In this document: positions 45,530 to 55,528 of the stretch, one piece after another
Layout: each line of letters starts with the position of its first letter
Numbering within the stretch: position 1 is the first letter of the stretch
NCBI GenBank assembly: GCA_038503065.1
Contig: JBCAMK010000008.1
Span: 558,001 to 622,000 of the forward strand
Length of the DNA stretch: 64,000 nucleotides
Origin: Paragyromitra xinjiangensis
Taxonomy: Eukaryota > Ascomycota > Pezizomycetes > Pezizales > Discinaceae
Direction: 5' to 3'
Notes under the pieces: generated by a model
What the model was told of the DNA's origin: nothing
The model's database searches: none
The model's input: the letters and a program-made list of their open reading frames with translations, nothing else
Made by a program: the position numbers and the translations under genes

Positions 45530-45680
45530 AACTACAGAAGAAGCTCGCTATAAGAATATATATTCTTAGTCCCAAATTGATTATTCTAACCAATCCCCAA
45601 TATTTATAAGAATATTCACTCTATAAGAATACTAAAGTTCGGCCCCGAGCGTATTCTTATAGCAAGCTTCTTCTATAGTT
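45530..45680. mobile_element. MITE, 151 bp, at the ame1 stop codon
   Basis: The left end AACTACAGAAGAAGCTCGCT continues ATAAGAATA. The right arm is TATTCTTATAGCAAGC followed by TTCTTCTATAGTT. TA flanks are at 45528-45529 and 45681-45682. The interior is AT-rich with further TATAAGAATA copies, a motif shared with the element at 60249. The right TA plus the terminal base form the TAA stop of the neighbouring gene (minus strand). Confidence 0.8.
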
Positions 45681-47953
45681 TAAAGTCTTCTCCTCCCACA
45701 CAGGACCCTTTCAGCTCGTTCTAAAAACTTGTTAAATTCAATTGCAGTTGCTAGTAGTCCTGTGCCGTCACTACCACCCCCTGTCACCGCAGCCGAAACC
45801 TTTCGGGCGAGGGCACCAAGGCCATCCGTTCCAGTTTCTCCACCCCCAGGCTGTCGCGCTTTTCCACGTTCGAGGGTGCCTGAGATGTCTTCAAAAGCAC
45901 TAGAGATATATTGCTGGCCCTATACGCTCATAGTTAGCATAGGGATTTGCAAGGTGTCATGAAAGTGGATAGGGTAGAAATGGTAAGGGGAAGGATATAG
46001 CTATACCTCATCACCTTTAGTGGCCAACTCGTGTGCCTTCCTCACACCGTCCATCTTTACTGCAATATATTCCCTTTTCTGCTTAATACCTAACAGTTCG
46101 GCCACCAACTGCGCCTTCCTCTTTTGTGTCTGTCTCGCTCTTGCTGTAAGAATAATGTTGTTCTCCAACACATCGGTCTTTTCGGAAAACAAAGTAATCA
46201 GTTAGATACCATTCAAGATCTACTGAAGCACGAACAAATGAAGACATACCAGTTCCAAGAATCTCAGGCCTAATTCTTCTTTGAGGCTTTCAACTGCCTT
46301 GCGTTGCGAGCCGTTCTCCGCTCTGAAGAAATACTTGTCGATGATCTCCATAGAGACTTGGTTAATGACATCGATGGGGTTAATGCCACTTCTTTGGCTG
46401 CCCACAGGTAAAATGAAGCCGTGGGATTTTCCGAGACGGTGGATTATGACCGGGAATGTGGAGGCTGGCTCCCCATCTCGGTCCTGATTTGCCGGACACT
46501 GAGTGCGTTGTTGAGGTTTTAGTCTTAGTTTTAGTCGAAGGTTCTTGGAGGATTTAGGGGACTTGGGGGGGGGTTGTGAAGGCCCGCCCCGGCCTTCTAA
46601 CAGCTCCCCCGGCCCTGCAAGCCCTTGCTGCTCTTCTCTTTCAGAAATGTCTTCGGCAATATCGCCCTCCTCCTCCTCCTCCTCCTCCTCCTCCTCCTCC
46701 TCCTCCTCCTCCTCCTCCTCCTCCTCCTCGTCGTCGTCGTCGTCGTCGCCGTCTCCTGTGACTTGTGGAGAAGTTGGCCTTTTCTCGACTGTCTGCCGCT
46801 CGTGCCCCAGTTTTATAACTTCTGCCTCCTGTTCCTGAGCCATCGACTCTTCGACCCACTCAGACGGCGTTTCCTCGAGCTCTGGTTCGTGGAGAATTAC
46901 CTTCCTTCTCTTGTTCCAGTTCTCGGGGCTTTTGATAGCGATGATCAGATTTTCGGACTCCTCTTCAGCCCCTAGAACTGTCGCACCTTTCATCCCTTCA
47001 ATTGCCCCTTCAATTTTTTCTTCGTCATTAACTCTCCTTCCCTCCCTCACCCCGTCCTCCTCCCCCTCCCTTCTCACGGTATCCTCCTCCTCCATCCCTA
47101 TCACACCCCCACCCGCCATCAGACTACTCCTTCCTCTCCCCGCCCCACCATCAATCCCCCCAATCACCGACACTTCTAGAGGCACACCCGGGCTCGGCTG
47201 TCTCATACTTTTCCCCTTCGTAACCGGCGTAACTGCTGCCGCTACCGACACCCCTCTACTAGCTGGCCTCGTCGATATGCGTGAAGCCAAAACATGGCTG
47301 GTAGATGTATCAATCCGCGACACTGAGGACACATCGCTCGACGATCGTGTGATAGATGGAGTACCGGATCCGCGAAGCGATGTTCGACGTGCTGCAGGGA
47401 TGGTAATCTCCGAAGGTTTAAAGGTGAGGGGTGAGGGGAATGTAGTAGTCCCTTCATGGAAAGATGAAGGGCTCGTGCGTTTCCATATTAAAGCTGCCGT
47501 ATCGATTTCTGGTGAGTTTTGAGATATAAAATGGTTAGATCGCACAGGGGACAATTCTTGAATTGGAGTTACTGGCTTTGAGGCTGATGCTTTTGAGGTT
47601 GATGCTTCCGGTGTTGATGCTTCCGGTAGTGGTGGTGGTGATGGTGGTTGTGGTTGCGGCAGGTGAGAAGGTACAGTTGATGCCGGTACTAAGGGACGCC
47701 CGAGAGGCTGAATTGAGAAACCTACATTTGTGATCTTGTGGGTTCTACAGAAATATTTCGAGCTGATGTCAGAGATACGGTTCGAGCCCACAGTATCAAA
47801 GGAATCGGAAACTCACCCGGCACCTCTTTGTCTTGCAAGTCGCTCCTGATACCTTTGGTCTTCTGGTAATTCGAGCAAAGTCAGCAAAGATGAAATACTA
47901 CAAGCAAAGTTGCAGCACAATAGAATGAGGGTGAACATACGCGAAGAGGCCAT
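45680..47953 (-). CDS. ame1: Inner kinetochore subunit Ame1/CENP-U-like
   Basis: Five exons: 47953-47941 (13 nt), 47862-47817 (46 nt), 47744-46250, 46177-46007 and 45919-45680, 1965 nt, 654 residues in frame. The two tiny first exons splice to SQDQRYQERLARQRGAG then THKITNVGFSIQPLG, the typical N-terminus of fungal Ame1. The C-terminal domain runs from PIDVINQVSMEIIDKYF through VESLKEELGLRFLELTDVLE and ARARQTQKRKAQLVAELLG to EYIAVKMDGVRKAHELA, then AFEDISGTLERGKA, a coiled-coil region matching the CENP-U/Ame1 domain. The middle is disordered with an Asp-Glu run of about 30 residues. Ame1 belongs to the CCAN (COMA) linking centromeric chromatin to microtubule attachment. The stop codon overlaps a MITE end. 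Extending the start to 48076 would replace the conserved N-terminus and is rejected. Confidence 0.8.
46665..46750 (+). repeat. Trinucleotide microsatellite (CCT/CGT)n in the ame1 coding region
   Basis: About 23 CCT units followed by about seven CGT units on the plus strand; on the coding strand it is GAC/GAG repeats, encoding an Asp run followed by more than 20 Glu. Length polymorphism is expected. Confidence 0.9.
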
Positions 47954-48141
47954 AGCTGTTAGTGAACGGGATGTGGGGGGAGATGTGAAATCGAGGGACG
48001 CGCCCCATCCCTGGCTCGCGTTTGTCGATGCTGAAGCTTCCGTGCCATTAAACCCTAACCCTACACCACCATCCATGCAATGTCACTCGCTTACCGACTT
48101 GGTGCCCATTAAAGTGATGATGATGATCAATTGGTTAAGTA

Positions 48142-48896
48142 CTACGGGTGTAAGGGTAAGTCTGTCACCAGGTGGCGGTGCAGTCATTTGCTTGAGGGAC
48201 TCGAGCTCGCCCGAGTTTTTCAGTTTTATCAACTAGACTAGGTCAATGTTTTGTATATTGTCCATGATCAAAAGTCTGCGTGTCCCCAGCGTAGCAACCG
48301 TAACCATCGCCTTTTTTTGCGAAAAAATAAAACCTTGTCAAAACTCAACCAATATTGGAGGAAAAAAATGGAAAAAAATAGAAATATCAACCCCAAGACT
48401 CACTGACCAAATGGGAGCTTTTGGCTGAAGAACTGGGGTCATTTTGGTGGCCTCAATTGAGAAAATCGTCACATACAAGTAATGACCTGACCCCCTAAAA
48501 ATGCCAAGCCTCGGTTGCAGAGCATGCATAGGACATGAACATGAGAATGACCTCCACCCTACAGACAAACTTTGTGCAACTAGTACACAACCCAATGGTA
48601 TTTTACATGTCCAAGATGCTGAATTGATGCCTAAGAGTATCTTTTGCTAATCCTATTTTTTTCGATTTTTCCCTGCAATATTGGTTGAGTTTTGACAAGG
48701 TTTTATTTTTTCGCAAAAAAAGGCGATGGTTACGGTTGCTACGCTGGGGACACGCAGACTTTTGATCATGGACAATATAATGTTCTCTATTCACTACGCA
48801 TTTTATCAGGCCTCTCAGAGTGTTGGGGAAGGGGAAGGAAAATCGACATCTTCTGCCCGCACCGCCACCTGGTGACAGACTTACCCACACCCGTAG
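48142..48896. mobile_element. Inverted-repeat element, 755 bp, with very long arms, TA target site
   Basis: The ends CTACGGGTGTAAGGGTAAGT and ACTTACCCACACCCGTAG are followed inward by CTGTCACCAGGTGGCGGTGC. After a gap the mirror continues over GTCCATGATCAAAAGTCTGC, GTAGCAACCGTAACCATCGC and AAAACCTTGTCAAAACTCAA then CCAATATTG, so arms of about 235-240 bp (with differences) surround a 280-bp centre. TA flanks are at 48140-48141 and 48897-48898. It starts about 190 bp upstream of the ame1 ATG. There is no coding capacity. Confidence 0.85.
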
Positions 48897-48908
48897 TACA
48901 TCCAACTA

Positions 48909-49078
48909 CAGTGCCAAAAAGGGGGATGCGATTGGTACAGCATTTTTACAGTATTCTGGAAAGTGCTGGATTAATTCTGCAGTGCTACGGGATTTATTAA
49001 CAAATGCAACAGCGCTCCAGAATTAATACAGCATTTTCTAAAAATACGGTAGTAGATCCACCCCATTTTTTGGTACTG
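48909..49078. mobile_element. MITE, 170 bp, CAGTGCC/GGTACTG ends, TA target site
   Basis: Imperfect arms of about 70-80 bp: left CAGTGCCAAAAAGGGGG through TGCTGGATTAATTCTGCAGT, right AGCGCTCCAGAATTAATACA through ATTTTTTGGTACTG. TA flanks are at 48907-48908 and 49079-49080. Only ten bases separate its left TA from the right end of the 755-bp element. Confidence 0.75.
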
Positions 49079-49702
49079 TACCCATTAAAGCACTAACCTA
49101 TACATATAGCTCAAAATTCCCTTATCCATCGATATCGAGCCGATCGCCTCCCTACCTTTACAAAGTGTATAGACCAAAAAAATGTCGTTGCACATACATA
49201 TAGACAATTCGAAGAACAATCGCCTGATACAAAAGCGTAATCGTCTACCACCGAAACTTTAACACGCAGAGCAAACAAATAGAGCATTACAGAAACTATG
49301 AGTAATAATCAGTAAGGGTTAATCGCAAGCTCTTTTAGCAATTATCAGGATGGGTGATACTAGAACAATGAATAAAGTACAAAGAGAGGCGTCAATGAAG
49401 AAGAAATCGCTTTCATCACAAAAGTTTCGCATCAACAGCTCAGGAAAGATATATACCAATGACACGAAGATCCCCGAAGGGTTTTACGTGGAAAGTAAAG
49501 CAGAAAGACAAAGAGACCATGGGAGGAAGCCCGCATAGCAACGCTAATAACCAGGAGGAAATAAAACAAAAGAGGGGAGAAGAACAATCATAAAAAAACT
49601 CCCAAAACCCAAAACCGAGTCCCTCCAAACAACTCCAAGTAATATTAAACACGACACACAAAAGGCCTTATCCAGAAACTTCATCCATTTCAATCTCTTC
49701 GT
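49079..49702. other. Intergenic region, downstream of the Ppc89-like gene
   Basis: No supported gene; AT-rich, likely including the 3' UTR of the minus-strand gene ending at 49703. Confidence 0.45.
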
Positions 49703-52700
49703 CTATCTACGCCCCGTCTCTTTCTCCTCTTCCGAGTCATCTTCCTCAGTTGATTCTTCAATCATTGACATCTCCGGAATTGTAAACCCAGTCAAATCGT
49801 ACTCATCCTCATCATCTGATCCGCCTCGCCCAATCTCTCCTTTATGAACCTTTCCCTCCTCATCAGAACAATCGGAACCATCTACAAGCTCTTCGTTAAC
49901 GTCGAACAGCGCGTAGATCTGGTCACACTTGTAGTCCATTTCAGCAGCGAGTTCGCTCATCTCATTTGTGAGAATCTTTCTACGGCGCTTGCCAATTGTT
50001 GGATCGAGATTCATGAATTCATCAACTTTGTCTTGATAACTCCTACGGAAAGTGGCGGTTAGTACTACAACAGAAGTTAGGGGGAGGAAGGTACTAACAA
50101 TTTCAGATGCGCGAACTCATCAGACAGCTGGCGAACAACTTTAGATAACTGTCTTCCCGGAGCCTGGGAAGGTCTAGGAGTTGATTCTTCTTCGTATCCA
50201 TTAATCATCCTCGTAGGTCCCTTTTTATGGGAGGCAGGTTTGAGGGAGGGCGCCGGAATCGCCATAGAATTATCAATATCAGCAAGAGGATTTTGCATAC
50301 GTTGTTCCAGTTCCTGAATTTGAAGCTTAGTCATACGGGCACAAACAGTGCATTGTTCAGGATCATGTTCTGCAAGATGATTAACGACTCTCTGAACGCG
50401 TTCCGGGAGCCCAGGGGTGTGATCTCCGGGAACGGGTGATCGAGACCGAACGGCTTCAAGGATAGCAGTCTCGGCTTCAGGAATAATGAGAGAAGGTGGT
50501 CGGATATGCTCTTGAGTAAGCCCCTCTTCGAATTCCGCCGTTAGGCCTTCCTGGCCGAATTGTTCCCCTTCCTGTGCAGCTGAGGCCTGTATCGTCTCGT
50601 TTGCCACGCCTTCCTCGCTTTCGTCCTCGGACACTTCTTCCTCGACCTCCTTCTCAAGCTGGATGGTTTGGGTTGTATCTTCATCGTAATAGAAAACCAC
50701 CTTTTTGACAAGCCTTGTTCTCTTAGCCTTTTTCTGAGGTGGCGTTTCTGTTTGGGTTTGAGCAGCGACATCGAACGAGACGACAGGCTTTGAAGTAATA
50801 GATGGGAGAATAACCAATTGCTCTGATGTTGCGACACCTTTACCCTTGTCGATCCTTACAACTTTGGTGGTGTTCTGGGTTTTCTTGGGTATTTTAACCC
50901 TAGCCGATAATTCGCTGCTAGAAGGCTCAACTGACTTTGTCTGGATCGAAGATGCCGCCATAAGCCTAGACGAAGATTGCTTCATCTTGGGTTGCTTCGT
51001 CTGTTCTTCCGATCCGACCTCCGCTGCAGCAGCTTCTGCTTCCAGGGCAGCATTAGCTGCTGCTGCTACTGCCTTCCTCTTCTTTCGCTCGACGTTGATC
51101 TCCTTTGCGATCCTCTTAACTTCCTCGGGCTATGTTTTTCAGGTGTCGGTCAGTTCCGCAAAAAGCCTCCCCAGAAATCACTACTGAACTTACAGAAATA
51201 GACATTGCGGTGTCATCGATCAAAATTTGTTCAGTCTTGTCCTTCTGCTCAACAGTTTCTTGCTTCCTTTGAAGCGTACGGACGACAGACTTATTACCCC
51301 CATCATTAATAGTTACTTGCTTCATTGACCCCTTCGGCAAGAAGATAGTTCGTTCATTCTCCTTCCTTAATCTCGCACTCTGAGCCAAGTTGTGGTCAGC
51401 TGTAAGAAGGTCAGCGGGATTTGGGCTCGATTTAGGCCTGTAGAGGTCTGGACGAATCTCTTTCAGTTGTAGTTCAATCATCTTCTCGAGTTTCTTCTTC
51501 TGCTCAGAGACCCGCTCCCGCTCCCGCTTCTCCTCCAACTCCTTCGCCACCCTCACCTGCTCTTCCATCGCAGCCCGCTCCTGTTCCCTCTGTGCCTCCT
51601 TTTGTGCCTCCTTCTCCTTGGCCCTTTGCTCCCGTCTCTCGACCTTCGCAGCCTCCTTCTCAGCCGCTTCCATAGCCGCAGCAGTGACAGCATCTCGTCT
51701 CGCTGCTTCTCTCATTACACTCTGTGCGAGTAATGCAGATTCTTTGGCTTCCTTTGCTTTACGCCGAAGTCGTTCCTCACGGCCCTTCCATTCCTCTCGC
51801 TCTCGCTCACCACGGATATCTCGTTCGTAGTTCTCCGCTTTTAGTCTCTCAATCTCATTCTTAAGTTCTTCCATAGAGACTTTGAGATCTTCGTTATTAG
51901 AAATGGCGAGCGCGGCTGAGTTGACAGCTGAGTTGCGTTCTTCTTGCATGTGTTTCAATGCGATCTTGGCCGTCTCAATGTCGCGGGTGAGTTTGTCAAC
52001 CTGAGTGTGGAGACTATTAACGGTGCTTTCAAGCTCTATGGACGAATAAACTGCGTTAGTGAGTACACTATATGTTAGAAACGAAGGAAGTCTATGAGAA
52101 CTCACTCAATTTATCCATCTGAAGCTCTAGCTTCTGTTTCTCCTTCACCCTCTCTTGTGATTCGCCGCCATCACTACCTCCAAACGCGCTATCGCCACTC
52201 TGCTTCTTGGTAAGTGTCTCTCCAGCCAATCTAGTCTTCTGCTGTTCTAGCCGGATACGTGTCTCACTCCTCCGAAGTTCCCCCTCGAGTTTCACACAAC
52301 GATGCTCAGCCTCAGCCTTACTGCTCTCAAGATCGGTAACCTTATCCTGTAGAAGTCGCATCGCCATCAGAACAGCTCGTTCGTCGTGAGGAACAGGAAT
52401 AGACTCGATGGGTCTGTGGCCTTTTGTATTGTTGAAGGGGCCCCTCTTGTGGGACATCCTGGTTGCATCGCCCGGGTATCCAGAAATGAGTTCCGATAAA
52501 TCGGACATCTGTGGAAGCAGGTAGGATTGCTGCGTGATCCCCATGGTTGTGTTGTCACCCTTGCCAGTATCAATATCCTTCAGTTGGTTAAGCCTAGTCT
52601 TGAGGTCCATGGTATTTGTTGTCCCATCGAGACCAAGTTCATGTAAGAAGGCGTCTGTCGACTTGAAGTTCTGGGGGACTTTCGCGGAAGGCTGTTTCCG

Positions 52701-53732
52701 GGTTTTGGCAACAATAGCAGGAAGGTCATCGGTAAGGTCGTTTTTCGTTGCAGAGATACGAGAAGCACGCTTCCCCCCTATAGCGGCATTCGCCGTTGTA
52801 GTCTGGCGGGGTCTTGGAGAACCGCCAAAACGAGAGCTTATGAAGCCGCGGGGCCGAATAGATATACTTCCGTTTTCCGAGGCAGACTCGTCGTCGTCAA
52901 ATTCGAGACTTCGCTGGATGTCAGCAAATCGGGACCTCGAACCACCACTACCACTATTAGATACGAAGTCGGTAATCTTGGTTCCTCCTTGATTGCTTCC
53001 CAAACCTCTTCTACCCCGATTATTCTTGGGAGTCGAAATCTCGATTTGTGATAAGTCAAAGTTGGTGATGCTACCGAGCCTTTGAGCACCCAGGGCCGAG
53101 CCTACCCGCGTCTTTTCTTTCCCTTTATTGGTGGGGGCTGCAGTTCTGCGGGTTGGTAGTGGGAGGAGCCCAGATGGATCGGAATGTGTGCTTGACAAAC
53201 TCAGTTTCCGTCCAACATCAGGGTTAGAGGTTGCTGAGAAAAGTTTTCGATCAGATTTTCTGGTGCTACCACCAATCGAGAATGGCTGCTGGGACGAAAA
53301 ATCAATTGATCTTAGACTATCGTCACCAGCGGTCCTATTATCTCCGCGACCAACTTCTATGCTATCCTCGGCTAAGTCATGTCCTACCATAGAGAAGTCG
53401 GGAAATTGGTTAAGCAATTGAGTGTCAATTGTAGGCGTCTGTTGAAGCATATCTAATCTGCGAGTAGACATACCAGCCGCGTCGTTGGAGATATCAAAAG
53501 TGCCAAGTGTGCCACTATCGTCGTCGTCATTATTATTGTTGCTGTTGCTGCTGCCGTTTTTATTTTGATAGCCGCTGCCGCGAGAGGAGTTGGAGGAAAA
53601 TGATGTTGACTGGAAATCGCGAGCGAGTTCACGTCCTAACCGGAGACGGTCATTTTCAGGGTTATGGGCATCTGAGATTATTGAGACATGACCCATCGAA
53701 GGGGAGTCGGTTTCATCATCAAAGTAAGCCAT
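49703..53732 (-). CDS. ppc89: Ppc89/Cep57-like spindle pole body scaffold protein
   Basis: Four exons: 53732-52106, 52035-51194, 51129-50099 and 50042-49703, with 56-71-bp introns, 3840 nt, 1279 residues in frame. The start MAYFDDETDSPSMGHVS is preferred to a longer extension to 53960. The N-terminal 480 residues are disordered with Asn/Asp and Ser runs. The region VPHDERAVLMAMRLLQDKVT begins a long coiled coil (residues about 490-800, very rich in Glu/Lys/Arg). HLAEHDPEQCTVCARM holds a CxxC-type motif typical of fungal homologues. The C-terminal microtubule-binding-like part runs QLSDEFAHLKLSYQDKVDEF then LAAEMDYKCDQIYALFDV and ends acidic. Ppc89 is a structural spindle-pole-body core protein in fission yeast; Cep57 is the animal counterpart by domain. 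Assignment rests on motif memory. Confidence 0.75.
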
Positions 53733-55528
53733 TACGACTGGCAACGAAGACGCTGGTAGTGGTGAGCGGTGGGTGATGGTGGTAGTGGTTTTGCTATTGC
53801 TGCTGTTATTGTCGTTCTTGCTTTTGCTCCAAATGATGCTTGCGAAGAGCTCGCGTTGCGCCGTACGTGACTCGCGACGGATGACGGTTGATAATGGACA
53901 AAAAGGAATTACTCGGACATTACAGCAAGCAGCCAAGGTTGATGATTGGGTAAAGACCAAAGGATTGTTGAAAATAATGCGAAGTCGAGGAGGAAGAAGT
54001 TGGGGGAATGAGAGAAATCGAGTGTGGGCTCTTCAGGGCAGCAATAACTTTGGACAAAGAGCCCTTACCTTTGTTGTTGTTTGTTTTGCTTTGGCCGCGT
54101 CTGGCAACCTTGGCACTCAGCAGCCTCCCCACTGGCAACTCTCTTGGCAGCTAATGACACACAATCTCTCACCTAACGCTAAACAAAGCCTCTCATCAGC
54201 GTGACGGGAAAGGGTTATGGTAAACCCGCTGAAAACCAGAAAAATCGGCACCCCTCCTAAGCATTAAGTGATATTTCCAGCCCTATATGTACTCCAGACT
54301 TTTTCTCCATTACAAGCGAAAACCATCACATTCGCCATGTGCTCCCGACTCTACCCTAGCGTAGGTGCAATAGCAGGGATAACCATAAGTTCTTACCCAA
54401 GTGCCTTCGGGCAACATAACTACTCCAGAAGAAGCAACTACCTATAAAATCACAGATTATCACTCGTAGAGCCTGCATTGCGCCTCACGCAACAAGATTT
54501 ACTCTTACCACCTATCTAGCTTTATGTCGAAGTCCCCAATAAATCCATAGTCGCCTGAAAAGCGAGACAAGAACGGGTAGTCTTGCCGGATTTCTATTGC
54601 CATAGGAGGCTACTATTGAGATATTAAGAAGTATACCGAGAACAATCGTTCATGTGATTCATAACCAACGGCCCAACCGCAGCCGCAACAGCTACATGCA
54701 TGTCATCGGAACCCTAGGCCTTCTTTCACTAACAAGTTGACCGGTGTAGAAAGGGAAAACATAAAGAATGACGAGAATTTTACACCAAGATCCCACATGA
54801 ATTCTTCCCCCGAAACCCGTACTTGAGCACAAATGAAAACACGCACATTCCGTTGATTTTGAAAAAAAGACGTATGATATATATGACTCTGCAACTGATG
54901 ACAATAACAGGAAAAAAAATAGATAACAAAGAAAAAAACCCCCGAAGATAATCACCAACATGAAGAGAAGGGAGAAAAAAACTATTACAACCCATACTAC
55001 AATGATATCAAAACCTTACAGGAAATTTAGAATTTAGGTAAAGGTCCCACTGTCTTTACAAGAGAACCCCACTGGGGTCGTATATCAGCAATAAGAAAGA
55101 AAAATCCAAGCCGCGTTACATGAGCCGGGAAAGGGAAAAGGGAAAAGAAGTGAAATTAACCCCAAGGAGATGGTCCTGAGGCAAAGCGGTGCTCGGAGAC
55201 AATGAAAACTGAATCCAACTGTAACATAATATCTAGCTTATCTGCTAGCTCCAGCACAAAGGAAAGGGAAAAGGGGGAAGAAAAAAAAAACCAATGCAAC
55301 GCTTCTTAAAAAAATTCAGGTAGTTTAATCAAGTATAGAGTAGGATAAGGTGGTAAGCAAGCAAAGGATAGTTCAAAGACAGAAAAGAAGCAATTAATCC
55401 CCACGGCCTCTCCTGTGAAATTTACTAGTTTGTCGCTTATAAACGTCCCTTGTGTCAATTGCTATCCCATGCAATTCTCCACCTTCGGACTCATCTGCCA
55501 GCTGTTTCTGCCCAACTTCGATATCTAG
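53733..55528. other. Intergenic region
   Basis: About 1.8 kb. The first part should be the promoter and 5' UTR of the Ppc89-like gene; GAC/TTG-type microsatellite-like DNA is near 53770-53830. The rest holds no gene I can support. The end is probably the 3' UTR of the minus-strand gene at 55529. Confidence 0.45.

Noticed and set aside
46545..46975. Plus-strand ORFs rich in Ser or Leu opposite ame1
   Set aside because: They are antisense translations of the GAC/GAG microsatellite and surrounding coding sequence.
47954..48076. Upstream extension of ame1 to an ATG at 48076
   Set aside because: It would require reading through an intron and gives a hydrophobic segment in place of the conserved RGAGTHKITNVGFSIQPLG-type N-terminus.
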